This document shows positions 51,226-60,207 of a stretch of 64,000 nucleotides of DNA, in pieces. Position 1 is the first letter of the stretch. Each line of letters starts with the position of its first letter. A model generated the notes under the pieces. It was not told the origin of the DNA. It saw only the letters and a list, made by a program, of their open reading frames with translations, and did no database searches. The position numbers were made by a program, and so were the translations under genes. The stretch comes from RUG11237 sp050874665. Lineage in GTDB: Bacteria > Bacillota > Clostridia > Lachnospirales > Lachnospiraceae. The stretch lies in NCBI GenBank assembly GCA_050874665.1, contig JBNMLC010000011.1, positions 1 through 64,000 on the forward strand, in the 5' to 3' direction.

Positions 51226-52095
51226 ATGATTAGACAATTTTTAAATGGAATCTGTATGGCATTGGCGGATAGTGTACCGGGAATTTCGGGAGGGACAATT
51301 GCATTTATACTTGGATTCTATGACGCATTTATAGGAAGCATTAATGATTTGGTTTATGAAAAAGGTGATAAGAGGAAGGAGGCATTGATATATTTAATAA
51401 AGCTTGGAATTGGCTGGGGTGTTGGAATGATTGCCGCGGTTCTTGTATTAAGCAGTGCTTTTGAAGCACATATTTATTTTGTGAGTTCTCTGTTTATGGG
51501 TTTTATTATTGCTTCTCTTCCAATAGTATTTGAACAGGAGAAAGATTCTTATATAGGGCATGTGGGAAATATCGTGTTTGCATTTATAGGTGCGGGTGTT
51601 GTAGGTGCGATTACGTTTTTCAACCAAACCAGTTTTATCACAGGAATAGATTTAAGTTCACTGAGCATTCCACTGGCAATTTATATTTTTGTATCTGGAA
51701 TGATTGCGATTTCAGCTATGTTTTTGCCAGGCATTTCGGGTTCCACCCTATTACTGATTTTTGGTCTTTATCTTCCGATTATATCAGGAATTAAGGAATT
51801 CTTACACTTGAATTTATCGGTATTTCCTAGTTTGTGTGTATTTGGGAGTGGTGTAATTGTGGGTGCACTTAGTGTAGTAAAAGGTATTAAGAAGTGTTTG
51901 GATCAGCACAGATCCAAAACAATGTATACAATTCTCGGATTGATGATTGGTTCACTGTATGCAATCGTAATGGGGCCAACAAGCTTAGAGACACCTGTGG
52001 CACCTTTATCCATTACGAATTTTAATATTGTTGCGTTTGTGATTGGAATTGGAATCGTTGCAGCCTTACAGTTTATGAGCAATAAAAATAAATAA
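51226..52095 (+). CDS. DUF368 membrane protein, probable undecaprenyl-phosphate translocase
   Basis: 289 residues with about eight membrane spans. The N-terminal signature MALADSVPGISGGTIAFILG and its inverted-repeat partner MFLPGISGSTLLLIFGLY define DUF368. Family members (PopT) return undecaprenyl phosphate to the inner leaflet for reuse in peptidoglycan synthesis. ATG 51226 has TTGGAGG 6 nt upstream; the ATG at 51196 lies in the promoter. A single-gene unit preceded by the same operator as the PAP2 operon, so dephosphorylation and return of the carrier may be induced together. Confidence 0.9.
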   Translation: MIRQFLNGICMALADSVPGISGGTIAFILGFYDAFIGSINDLVYEKGDKRKEALIYLIKLGIGWGVGMIAAVLVLSSAFEAHIYFVSSLFMGFIIASLPIVFEQEKDSYIGHVGNIVFAFIGAGVVGAITFFNQTSFITGIDLSSLSIPLAIYIFVSGMIAISAMFLPGISGSTLLLIFGLYLPIISGIKEFLHLNLSVFPSLCVFGSGVIVGALSVVKGIKKCLDQHRSKTMYTILGLMIGSLYAIVMGPTSLETPVAPLSITNFNIVAFVIGIGIVAALQFMSNKNK

Positions 52096-52130
52096 TGTAC
52101 AGCTTTTTTACAAGAAACTATAAATCCATG

Positions 52131-52158
52131 TTGGATTTTATGAAAAATAGGATATAAT
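52131..52158 (+). promoter_or_regulatory. Predicted promoter of the flavin reductase gene
   Basis: TTGGAT (52131-52136), 16-nt spacer, TATAAT (52153-52158), 25 nt before the coding start. Confidence 0.55.
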
Positions 52159-52183
52159 AATAAAAAGAAGGAGGATTGAGAAT

Positions 52184-52735
52184 ATGAGTAGAGTAAATTT
52201 TGGCGCAAAGCCGTTTGTGTACCCAATGCCGGTACTGATTGTTGGAACTTATGATGAGAATGGTGTACCTAATGCGATGAATGCTGCCTGGGGCTGCATC
52301 ACAGATATGAATGAAATTTCTATTAGTATGTCGGAACATAAGACGACAGAGAACCTTGCAAAGACAGGGGCCTTTACTGTGAGCTTTGCCACAGAGGATA
52401 CTGTGGTTCCATGTGACTATGTAGGTGTGGAGTCTGCACATAAGGTGCCGGATAAATTTGCAAAAGCGGGATTTCATGCAACAAAGAGTGAGTATGTAAA
52501 TGCACCTGTCATTGATGAGCTTCCAATGGCTCTTGAATGTAAGGTGAAGAGTTTTGAAGATGGTATCTTGATTGGCGAAATTTTAAATGTCAATGCAGAG
52601 GAAAGCATTTTAACAGATGGACAGATTGACCCTGAAAAATTAAAACCAATCACATATGATCCTGTAAATCACACATATATTGGACTGGGCGAGAAGGTAG
52701 GAAATGCATTTAAGGACGGACTTGCTTTGAAGTAG
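52184..52735 (+). CDS. Flavin reductase-like (flavoredoxin) protein
   Basis: 183 residues, a complete FMN-binding split-barrel of the flavin-reductase-like family: VLIVGTYDENGVPNAMNAAW at the start, SMSEHKTTENLAKTGAFTV and CDYVGVESAHKVPDKF follow. Such proteins hold FMN and reduce flavin or act as small electron carriers in anaerobes. AAGGAGG precedes the ATG by 9 nt. Monocistronic or shared with the Nudix gene 39 nt downstream. Partner unknown. Confidence 0.9.
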   Translation: MSRVNFGAKPFVYPMPVLIVGTYDENGVPNAMNAAWGCITDMNEISISMSEHKTTENLAKTGAFTVSFATEDTVVPCDYVGVESAHKVPDKFAKAGFHATKSEYVNAPVIDELPMALECKVKSFEDGILIGEILNVNAEESILTDGQIDPEKLKPITYDPVNHTYIGLGEKVGNAFKDGLALK

Positions 52736-52774
52736 AAGGGGAAGCAGGATAAAGAATACAGTGGAGTGAAGAGT

Positions 52775-53284
52775 ATGCGTATGCTATTTGAAATAGATAC
52801 AAAAGATTATGATATAAATGGGACATCATTTTATCGTCCTTCTGCCAGAGGAATTATTATCAAAGATGGAAAGCTTGCTATGATACATAGTCTGAAATAT
52901 GATTATTATAAATTTCCGGGTGGCGGAATCGAACAAGGTGAGCAAAGGGAGAAGGCACTGATTAGAGAAGTCCTAGAAGAAACAGGACTTACAGTTGTTC
53001 CACAATCAATAAAAGAATATGGAATGGTTCACCGTATTCAAAAGGGCGATTATGAAGATGTGTTTATACAAGATAACTATTATTACTTATGCAAAGTCGA
53101 GAAAACGATACAAGAGCAAAACTTAGACCGTTATGAGGCGGAAGAGCAATTTACGTTGGAATATGTAACACCGGACCGGGTGGTTGATACCAACAATTCC
53201 TGCCATTATGAAGAAGCGGACAAAATTATGTTAAAAAGAGAAAATAAGGTGATAGAAATTTTATTACAAGAAGGAATTTTATAA
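52775..53284 (+). CDS. Nudix hydrolase
   Basis: 169 residues with an intact Nudix box GGGIEQGEQREKALIREVLE continuing into ETGL, whose Glu residues bind magnesium. It should hydrolyse a nucleoside diphosphate linked to another moiety; substrate unknown. ATG 52775 has GGAG 8 nt upstream and is preferred to GTG 52766. Two membrane-free domains only; no extra module. Confidence 0.9.
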   Translation: MRMLFEIDTKDYDINGTSFYRPSARGIIIKDGKLAMIHSLKYDYYKFPGGGIEQGEQREKALIREVLEETGLTVVPQSIKEYGMVHRIQKGDYEDVFIQDNYYYLCKVEKTIQEQNLDRYEAEEQFTLEYVTPDRVVDTNNSCHYEEADKIMLKRENKVIEILLQEGIL

Positions 53285-53294
53285 AAGCTTGTCC

Positions 53295-53346
53295 TTGACG
53301 AATGTACGAAATCGTACTATACTTTGAAAGTACGATTTCGTACATT
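53295..53346 (+). promoter_or_regulatory. Promoter with perfect 18-bp inverted repeat (MarR operator)
   Basis: TTGACG (53295-53300), 17-nt spacer, TATACT (53318-53323). AATGTACGAAATCGTACT (53301-53318) is the exact reverse complement of AGTACGATTTCGTACATT (53329-53346). Each arm itself contains GTACGA-TCGTAC dyad symmetry, i.e. two operator sites, one within the spacer and one downstream of the -10. Confidence 0.8.
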
Positions 53347-53381
53347 ATTTTTAAGCCCTAATGGAAGGAGGACAACAAAAA

Positions 53382-54713
53382 GTGAATATTGAATTATCAG
53401 AACATTTTACCTATAGAAAGCTGCTTAAGTTTACCTTTCCGTCAATTATAATGATGGTATTAGCTTCCGTCTATGGTGTTGTGGATGGTTTTTTCATTTC
53501 AAATTATATAGGTGCAGAGGCTTTTGCGGCAGTGAACATAGTCATGCCTTTTCTAATGATTTTCGGAGCAGTTGGGTTTATGGTTGGAACAGGTGGAAGT
53601 GCTCTTGTATCTTATACGTTTGGAGTCGGTGACAGCAAAAAAGCGAATGAAACCTTTTCGCTGCTTATATATGTATTGATAGGAATTGGTATATTATTTA
53701 CACTAATAGGACTGGTGTTTTTAAAACCAATTTGCAGTATTCTTGGTGCAGATGAGGTGATGCTGCCTTATTGTGTTAACTATGGACGAATTATTTTATG
53801 GGCGCTGGTTCCGTTTATGCTTCAAAATGTATTTCAAAGCTTTCTGGTTACGGCAGAACGACCAAACTTAGGACTCTATATTACCATTGCAGCGGGAGTG
53901 GTTAATATTGTTCTTGATGCAGTGCTTGTTGGTTCATTCAGGCTTGGAGTAGAGGGTGCTGCAGTTGCTACAGCCATAAGTCAGTGCATTGCAGGAGTGA
54001 TACCGCTTGTGTATTTTGCAATTCCGAATAAGAGTAAACTTAGAATGGGAAAAACTTCACTGGATATGAAGTCAATTGTAAAGGCTTGTGGTAATGGTGC
54101 GTCTGAATTTATGACAAATATTTCATTGTCAATTGTTAATATGCTCTATAACTGGCAGTTAATGAGATTATTAGGTACGAATGGTGTGGTAGCATACGGT
54201 GTTATCATGTATGTGAATTTTATATTTTTAGCAATATATATCGGTTATTCTATGGGAAGCGCACCGATTGTCGGATTTCATTATGGAGCAGGCAATAAAG
54301 ATGAATTGAAAAATCTCTTTACAAAAAGTCTGAAAATAATATTTGCAGTAAGTATTACTCTTACGGTTATTGCTGAATTTTTGGCAAGTCCATTATCCAA
54401 GATATTTGTTAGTTATGATAAAGAATTGTTAGAAATAACAATAAAAGCGTTTTCTATTTATTCACTATCATTTCTACTTTCCGGTTTTAATATATATGTT
54501 TCAGCATTTTTTACGGCGCTAAATGATGGCATTACGTCGGCAGGTATTTCATTTTGCAGAACCTTGATCTTCCAGATAATTTCAGTGCTTCTGCTTCCGG
54601 TTTTCATGGGGGCTTCCGGAATATGGTTTGCAGTTATTGTAGCAGAGCTATTGGCACTTGTGGTTTCTGTATTATGTCTTGTGTGCAATCGACGTAAATA
54701 CGCATATATATGA
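53382..54713 (+). CDS. MATE-family efflux transporter
   Basis: 443 residues, twelve predicted spans in two homologous halves (VDGFFISNYIGAEAFAAVNI early; MGSAPIVGFHYGAGNKDELK in the second half, a MATE hallmark). It should export cationic drugs or metabolites using a sodium or proton gradient. GTG 53382 lies 10 nt after AAGGAGG; ATG 53361 would precede its own ribosome site. Followed by a MarR regulator, with a perfect operator on the promoter, so expression is probably ligand-inducible. Confidence 0.92.
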   Translation: MNIELSEHFTYRKLLKFTFPSIIMMVLASVYGVVDGFFISNYIGAEAFAAVNIVMPFLMIFGAVGFMVGTGGSALVSYTFGVGDSKKANETFSLLIYVLIGIGILFTLIGLVFLKPICSILGADEVMLPYCVNYGRIILWALVPFMLQNVFQSFLVTAERPNLGLYITIAAGVVNIVLDAVLVGSFRLGVEGAAVATAISQCIAGVIPLVYFAIPNKSKLRMGKTSLDMKSIVKACGNGASEFMTNISLSIVNMLYNWQLMRLLGTNGVVAYGVIMYVNFIFLAIYIGYSMGSAPIVGFHYGAGNKDELKNLFTKSLKIIFAVSITLTVIAEFLASPLSKIFVSYDKELLEITIKAFSIYSLSFLLSGFNIYVSAFFTALNDGITSAGISFCRTLIFQIISVLLLPVFMGASGIWFAVIVAELLALVVSVLCLVCNRRKYAYI

Positions 54714-54744
54714 TTGGGGTGTTTTTTTCACCCTGATCATATAT
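54706..54744 (+). terminator. Hairpin spanning the MATE stop codon, possible attenuator
   Basis: ATATATGAT (54706-54714) pairs with ATCATATAT (54736-54744) and GGGTG with CACCC inside, leaving a T-rich loop. It lies between MATE and marR genes and overlaps the stop codon; it may lower downstream expression. Confidence 0.45.
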
Positions 54745-54773
54745 ATAAAATAAAGACGAGGAGAAGAGTGGAT

Positions 54774-55199
54774 ATGAAGATTGCTTTTAAAGAATACAAT
54801 CATATTATGGGGCGTATTGAGGCGGCATATCATGAGGCAGCACTGAAAATGAATATGGCTGACAGTGAATTTCATATATTGTATACACTAAATATATATC
54901 CGTCCGGTTGTAAACAAAGTACCTTATATAAAGAATCAGGACTCACAAAATCAACGGTCAATTCTGCTATAAAAAAAATGGAAAAAAACGGAATTATCCT
55001 CCTTACACCGGGAATGGGGCGTAATACGTATGTAGTCCTTACAGAAAGAGGTAAGGTATTAATGCAAAATACCGTACATAAAATTATCCGGATTGAAAAT
55101 GAAATATTTGAATCGTGGACAAAGGAAGAACAGGATATGTTTATCTATCTCAATAAAGATTTTGCAGAAAAAATCAGTAAGAGAATGAAAGAGTTCTAG
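54774..55199 (+). CDS. MarR-family transcriptional repressor
   Basis: 141 residues with a winged helix (about 35-100: ADSEFHILYTLN; GCKQSTLYKESGLTKSTVNS; MEKNGIILLTPG) flanked by dimerisation helices. ATG 54774 has GAGGAGAAG upstream; the frame from 54714 covers the intergenic hairpin. It most likely binds the two GTACGA-TCGTAC sites ahead of the MATE gene and controls pump and itself. Confidence 0.92.
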   Translation: MKIAFKEYNHIMGRIEAAYHEAALKMNMADSEFHILYTLNIYPSGCKQSTLYKESGLTKSTVNSAIKKMEKNGIILLTPGMGRNTYVVLTERGKVLMQNTVHKIIRIENEIFESWTKEEQDMFIYLNKDFAEKISKRMKEF

Positions 55200-55267
55200 T
55201 CATTATTACAAAAAACGCACAAAATCTTACAAATTTGTCACACTTTATACATGTAATGTAATACATA

Positions 55268-55276
55268 TGATATAAT
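55268..55276 (+). promoter_or_regulatory. Extended -10 promoter of the surface protein gene
   Basis: TGA-TATAAT (TGN plus consensus -10) 28 nt before the start codon; no good -35 box at the usual distance. Confidence 0.45.
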
Positions 55277-55304
55277 ATCAAGAAATATACCAAAGGAGGA
55301 TAAA

Positions 55305-58300
55305 ATGAAAAAACAAATGAGAGAAAAAGCACAATCATGGACATCAGGTGTAATGCTTAGAAAGGGAAAGAAAATCCAATTTATGGGTTTGATTTTCCTT
55401 TTTCAGTTTATATTGCTTATTTGTATGTATGTTCCGGTCAAGGCAGAAACATATGCTGCAACAGACCGTTATTATAAGATGAGCAATAAAATAACGTACA
55501 ATCAGGATGGATATGTACAAATGAATATTAATCCCGATACAAATCAACTATCTGTGGTGACTTATCGAAATAATTGCTCAAATGTGGTGCTTTATTATAG
55601 AAAAAATGGAGTCGGAACATATAATACGCTGTATTCAAATGATAAGGTTAATCGTACGGATTTTACGTTTTCAACAAATTTAAGCTCTTTAGAAGACGGA
55701 CATTATATTGTGTCTTTTTGGTCACATTTACAGAATGAAAGTGCATGGAGTTTTGGTGAACAATTTCACGTAGTAGTAGAAAATGGAAAGGCTTTTTTTG
55801 TCAAGGATACTGCTTATAAATTTGCAGAAAAGCAGTTGAAAGTGGTAAATCAACTTAAAAATCAATCTTATCTTATGGATACCGCCTATTTAGGAAGCTA
55901 TGAGGCAGAAATGAAAGCAAAAGCAGATAGTATTGTGGCGGGCTGTACGAATGATTACCAGAAATATGAAGCACTGTACCAGTGGGTTATGCAGCATATA
56001 ACCTATACAGCAGGGGCAGACAGCCAAGCAGTCGATTCATTTAGGACAGGAAAAGGTGTATGTTTTGGATATGCTAATTTGCTTACGGCAATGCTTCGAT
56101 TAGAGGGAGTACCGGCGGTAACTATTACCGGTGCCGTATATAAAAATGGAGATTACTTTGACAAAGAGCCGGATGACTGGTATTCCGGTGAAGGTATGGG
56201 TCCTCATGCATGGACGTTATGTTATTTTGATGGTAAGTGGCATTATGGTGATGCGACATGGGACGATAATGATGCTAACGATGGAAAAGGCAGACAATGG
56301 TTTGATTTAACTATGGAACGCATGGCTCAAAACAGATCTAATTTGAAACTATATGACACTTTTGTGATGGGAGAGTATTTATATACGTATGACGAAGGAA
56401 AGTTGTCCGTATCTTCTTATATAGGAAACAGAAGCAGCATTATACTGCCTTCAGAATTTCTGGGAGAAAAGATAGATGGTACCGGCTGGAGAGGATTTTA
56501 TGAAAATATATACACAAGTCAGAATAATACCCGGATTGAAGATGTGATCATTCCGGAAGATACCAATTTTTCTGTGTTAGGACAAGATTCATTTTGCGAT
56601 TATACAAAGTTGGAAACAATTGTGGTTCCGGATACAATAAAAACCATAGGAGGAAATGTTTTACTAGGCTGTGGAAATCAATTAACCGTATATTGTAAGG
56701 AAGGCTCTGCCATGCAAAAATATGCACAGCAGAAAGGGCTTAATTATGCATTGTACCAAGATAATTGTATGGTGATTTATGCTTCGACAATAGAAGGAAA
56801 CAATTACTATAGCGGATGGGTATGTGATGGAAATATGTCAGGAACAGAGGGCATGAGTAAAAAAGTCACAAAATTAAAGATTAAAACACCATTTATGTCC
56901 GGCATATGTGTGAGTGCTTATACCGATCACAAATGGAGTGCCCAGCGTTGGAGCGACTCTACACAAAAGTGTATTGAAATATCAGGAGATGGAAAAGATA
57001 TTGAAGCAATTAGAATAGATGTAAAGGGTGAATTAAAAGACTACTATGATATCTATTATCGAACTCATAACAGAGGTATTGGCTGGCTTGGCTGGACAAA
57101 AAATTGGGGAATTTCAGGAAGCCTGAATCAAGACAGTGCGATTGAAGGTTTTGAAATCAAATTAGTTCCAAAGGGAACTACAGTATCTGGAATTACCAAT
57201 GACACTACTGCTTCATACGTTGGTGCAGAGGCAACTGTTACACCAACGCCAACAAATACATTAAGACCGACGAATACACCAAGACCAACTGCTACACCAA
57301 TGCCAACGAATACACCAAGACCAACTGCTACACCAACGCCAACTGCTACACCAAGACCAACGAACACACCAAGACCGACAGACACACCAATATCAACAAA
57401 TATGCCAACGCCGGAACCAACGAACACACCGGCACCGAGACAGGTAAAGGTGTATTATGATGCCAATGGTGGTGATTTAAATAACAGTGCAGATTATATT
57501 TGGTGTACAGTGGGCGAGATGATTCCTGCTTTGGCTACACCGGTAAAAGAGGGATATGAATTTGCAGGGTGGTACACAGCTTATAGTGGCGGTCGTAAAA
57601 TTACTTCAGAAATGTATTATTATGATGATTTTACGACTTTGTATGCACACTATGTGAAGAAATACACAGTACATTTTGATGCCAATGGTGGGGAAGTGTA
57701 TCCTCAGGAAATGACGGTATATTATGGTGAATGTTATGGTGAATTACCGATTCCGACTAAGGAAGGGGCAAAGTTCTTAGGCTGGTCTTCTAGAAGGACA
57801 AATGGAACGTTTATTAATAGTCAAAGTATATATAATCTTTCGGTTAACCAGTGGCTGTATGCTATTTGGGAGGAAGAAGAGAATATAACAGATATTCCTA
57901 CCCCTACTATGGGAGAAGCAGCTACACCGACACCAACACAGGGAGTAACAGATATTCCAACACCGACAAATGCGGATATTCCAACACCAACGATTACAGA
58001 TATCTCAACACCAACGATTACACTGAGTCCAACACCTATCAGGGGAGAACCAAGTCCGAGTGTAAATCCGGAACCGACAGAAGAAGCGAAACCGACTCAG
58101 GGAGTGGAACCGACAGAAGAAGCGAAACCGACTCAGGGAGTGGAACCGACAGAAGAAGCAAAACCGACTCAGGGAGTAGAACCGACAGAAGAAGCAAAAC
58201 CAACCCGGGGAGTGGAACCGACACAAGCACCGAAACCGACAGAACAACTTTCGGAGTTAAAGATTATGAATCTGATGGTAAAGCCAGAAGCGAAGAAAGT

Positions 58301-58799
58301 ACATGTGTCAGATAAGGTTACACTTCAGGCTGTTGCTGTAGGCGGTCATAACAAGGTAGAGTATCAGTTTAGCTATTCCTACAATGGAAGTACGGTGGTA
58401 ATACAAAAGTATAGTGAGAAAAATACAGCTTCCTTTAAACCAAAGAAAGAAGGAAATTATACACTTCAGGTAAGCGTTAGAGATGGTAAAGGCAGACAAG
58501 ACACGAAAGTATTAAATTCATATACGGTATTAAAGAAGTACTCGATTACATCTTTAAAAGTAACCGGAAATGAAAAGAAGAAACAGATTAAGGTAAAAAC
58601 AAAAGGTGCTGAGGGAACGGTAAAATATATGTATCAGGTAAAATTGAAAGGAAAAACCCTGAAGAAGACTTCTTATATCAAGAAGAACAGTTTATCTATA
58701 AAACTTACAAAAAAGGGAACCTATTATATTACCGTATCCGCAAAGGACACCAAGACGAAAAGTGTTATTAAGAAAACTGTAAAATATAAAGTAAAATAA
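55305..58799 (+). CDS. Modular surface protein with transglutaminase-like domain
   Basis: 1164 residues. Signal peptide/anchor about 25-47; beta-rich domain to ~165; transglutaminase-like core with C253 (GKGVCFGYANL), H301 (GPHAWT) and D316 (YGDATW), a complete triad; BspA-type leucine-rich segment (about 430-480); a clostridial hydrophobic W motif (IGWLGWTKNWGISGS); Thr-Pro linker; two InlB-type B-repeats (YYDANGG; HFDANGG); a second linker with four copies of EPTEEAKPTQGV; and C-terminal Y-rich beta domains (KVEYQFSYS; VKYMYQVKL). No LPXTG motif. It may be a wall-associated peptidase or cross-linking enzyme or an adhesin. AAAGGAGG precedes the ATG. Confidence 0.88.
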   Translation: MKKQMREKAQSWTSGVMLRKGKKIQFMGLIFLFQFILLICMYVPVKAETYAATDRYYKMSNKITYNQDGYVQMNINPDTNQLSVVTYRNNCSNVVLYYRKNGVGTYNTLYSNDKVNRTDFTFSTNLSSLEDGHYIVSFWSHLQNESAWSFGEQFHVVVENGKAFFVKDTAYKFAEKQLKVVNQLKNQSYLMDTAYLGSYEAEMKAKADSIVAGCTNDYQKYEALYQWVMQHITYTAGADSQAVDSFRTGKGVCFGYANLLTAMLRLEGVPAVTITGAVYKNGDYFDKEPDDWYSGEGMGPHAWTLCYFDGKWHYGDATWDDNDANDGKGRQWFDLTMERMAQNRSNLKLYDTFVMGEYLYTYDEGKLSVSSYIGNRSSIILPSEFLGEKIDGTGWRGFYENIYTSQNNTRIEDVIIPEDTNFSVLGQDSFCDYTKLETIVVPDTIKTIGGNVLLGCGNQLTVYCKEGSAMQKYAQQKGLNYALYQDNCMVIYASTIEGNNYYSGWVCDGNMSGTEGMSKKVTKLKIKTPFMSGICVSAYTDHKWSAQRWSDSTQKCIEISGDGKDIEAIRIDVKGELKDYYDIYYRTHNRGIGWLGWTKNWGISGSLNQDSAIEGFEIKLVPKGTTVSGITNDTTASYVGAEATVTPTPTNTLRPTNTPRPTATPMPTNTPRPTATPTPTATPRPTNTPRPTDTPISTNMPTPEPTNTPAPRQVKVYYDANGGDLNNSADYIWCTVGEMIPALATPVKEGYEFAGWYTAYSGGRKITSEMYYYDDFTTLYAHYVKKYTVHFDANGGEVYPQEMTVYYGECYGELPIPTKEGAKFLGWSSRRTNGTFINSQSIYNLSVNQWLYAIWEEEENITDIPTPTMGEAATPTPTQGVTDIPTPTNADIPTPTITDISTPTITLSPTPIRGEPSPSVNPEPTEEAKPTQGVEPTEEAKPTQGVEPTEEAKPTQGVEPTEEAKPTRGVEPTQAPKPTEQLSELKIMNLMVKPEAKKVHVSDKVTLQAVAVGGHNKVEYQFSYSYNGSTVVIQKYSEKNTASFKPKKEGNYTLQVSVRDGKGRQDTKVLNSYTVLKKYSITSLKVTGNEKKKQIKVKTKGAEGTVKYMYQVKLKGKTLKKTSYIKKNSLSIKLTKKGTYYITVSAKDTKTKSVIKKTVKYKVK
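57241..57435 (+). repeat. Thr-Pro linker repeats
   Basis: Short irregular repeats of ACACCAAGACCAAC type encode TPRPTNTPRPTATP-like sequence, a stiff spacer between the hydrophobic W and InlB-type parts. A similar linker occurs in the amylase at the left edge. Confidence 0.85.
58071..58214 (+). repeat. Four tandem 36-bp repeats in the surface protein gene
   Basis: Units start at 58071, 58107, 58143 and 58179, each encoding EPTEEAKPTQGV (last one TRGV). The first two are identical or nearly so, suggesting recent slippage; copy number may vary among strains. Confidence 0.9.
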
Positions 58800-58827
58800 T
58801 CAAAAAATTTATTTAATGGAAGCAATG

Positions 58828-58871
58828 ACCGTTTGCTTTTGCATCTTTTGATGTGAAAGCAGGCGGTTTTT
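58828..58871 (+). terminator. Terminator after the surface protein gene
   Basis: ACCGTTTGCTTTTGCATC pairs with GATGTGAAAGCAGGCGGT, with several G-T pairs, around a 4-nt loop; five T follow. Confidence 0.75.
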
Positions 58872-58941
58872 ATTATGAGAATTGTGGAAGTGCCATGCAC
58901 GAAGCAATCCGTATAATCTTAGGAGTAGAAGAGATAAAAGT

Positions 58942-58970
58942 TTGTATACGTTTTCTGTATATGATAAGAT
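58942..58970 (+). promoter_or_regulatory. Predicted promoter upstream of small membrane protein
   Basis: TTGTAT (58942-58947), 17-nt spacer, TAAGAT (58965-58970), 42 nt before the start at 59013. Confidence 0.45.
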
Positions 58971-59012
58971 AGGTTAGAAGATGTTGAAATAAAAACTAAG
59001 GGGCAATGCAGC

Positions 59013-59462
59013 ATGAAATATCAAAAACCAACAGATGAAATGATAAAGTATGTTTACAAAAATTGTAAGGGGGAAATGATTTTTTTAATGCTTCTCAATG
59101 GCGTGCTGGGAATAGGAATGTCAATATTTGTGGGAGCAGCGGTATGGAAAGGGGGCTTCCATAAAGAAATGATAGTTTTGGCTGTTATTGCAATGATATT
59201 TTTATGGGGGTTGCAAATGGAAATTTCTGCAGCCAGACAAATAAAAAAAGGAAATTTTATGGTAACGAAGGTAAGGTATCAGGGAATGAAAAAACCCTTG
59301 CGGGGAAGTGGAAGTATTCTTATATCCTATGAAGATGAAGAAGGAAAAACAGTAACAAAAAGTTACGTTTTGGGTGGCAGACTTAGAAAACTTGAAATAG
59401 GGGAAGAAATCACTGTTACGATATTAAATAACCAGACTCTGTATCTTTTAGAAGAGAATTAG
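59013..59462 (+). CDS. Hypothetical two-span membrane protein
   Basis: 149 residues: two membrane helices (about 22-43 and 52-69) and a C-terminal beta domain of about 75 residues (GSGSILISYEDEEGKTVTKS; EIGEEITVTILNNQTLYLL) that recalls DUF3592-type domains. Orientation should leave the beta domain in the cytoplasm. AAGGGGC precedes the ATG by 7 nt. Function not recognised. The next gene has a similar plan, so they may be related small sensors or accessory proteins. Confidence 0.7.
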   Translation: MKYQKPTDEMIKYVYKNCKGEMIFLMLLNGVLGIGMSIFVGAAVWKGGFHKEMIVLAVIAMIFLWGLQMEISAARQIKKGNFMVTKVRYQGMKKPLRGSGSILISYEDEEGKTVTKSYVLGGRLRKLEIGEEITVTILNNQTLYLLEEN

Positions 59463-59624
59463 CACATAACCAGAGCATTACGAATCACTGTAATTTCTCC
59501 AGTTTATTTTCCAAATAGCATAGTTGAGCAAAGAAGAGTTGAAGAAAAAGAAAAAAGGGTGTTAAACTACTTTTTGGGATTTTATTGCAGATATATTAAG
59601 AAAAAGAAAAGGAGAAATGACATT

Positions 59625-60191
59625 ATGAAGAAGTACAATGCAAAATTTCTTTTCATGCAGATTGGAAGCATCTTACTGATTTCATCAATCGTGGGAATTT
59701 ATCTTGGAAAAAATTCAGCAAGTCCGGTACTTACAAGTATAGTGTTGACCCTGTTTATTGCTTTTGCAATCAGTGTGTTCTATTTCGCTCTATTTGGAAG
59801 TATTATTACAGATGAGATTGCTATGAAAACAGAAAAGAAATATTCTGCGGAAAGAGGATACTCGAACAGCGAAACATTTTATTCTAGTTCAGAAATTCTC
59901 AAGGTAAATGTAAAAAATGGAAAAATTGCCTATATTGCCAATCAGAATCCACTGCAATTTCAGGAAATCAATGCAGCGGATTTGACAGAAATTAAAACAG
60001 GGTATTTTCCGGGAGCACTCGGTGGTACCAGTTATGTTTATTTTGAATTTAGGTATCAGGGCAAGAAGAGAAGAATTACGACCTTTAAGTCAAATCAGGC
60101 ATATAGTTTAAAGTCGGAAGAAGTAAAGGAAGCAATGTCTAAGGCAGATTATTTTTGTGAAATTATTAATAAGGCAAAGAAGAGTGCATAA
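59625..60191 (+). CDS. Hypothetical two-span membrane protein
   Basis: 188 residues: two membrane helices (about 8-26 and 36-60) and a soluble domain with a PH-like or NTF2-like strand pattern (EINAADLTEIKTGYFP; TSYVYFEFRYQGKKRRITTF). AAGGAG lies 9 nt before ATG 59625; the upstream in-frame start at 59559 has no ribosome site. The 162-nt gap from the previous gene shows no clear terminator. Family not recognised. Confidence 0.7.
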   Translation: MKKYNAKFLFMQIGSILLISSIVGIYLGKNSASPVLTSIVLTLFIAFAISVFYFALFGSIITDEIAMKTEKKYSAERGYSNSETFYSSSEILKVNVKNGKIAYIANQNPLQFQEINAADLTEIKTGYFPGALGGTSYVYFEFRYQGKKRRITTFKSNQAYSLKSEEVKEAMSKADYFCEIINKAKKSA

Positions 60192-60207
60192 GATTCGAAA
60201 GGGGAGC

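Noticed and set aside
57241..58214. CRISPR-like repeat array
   Set aside because: Repeats are contiguous or irregular, in frame, without unique spacers; they code for Pro/Thr linkers.
57851..58315. 154-codon + strand frame of tyrosine/glycine/serine/arginine repeats
   Set aside because: Frame-shifted reading of the Pro/Thr repeat of the surface protein gene.
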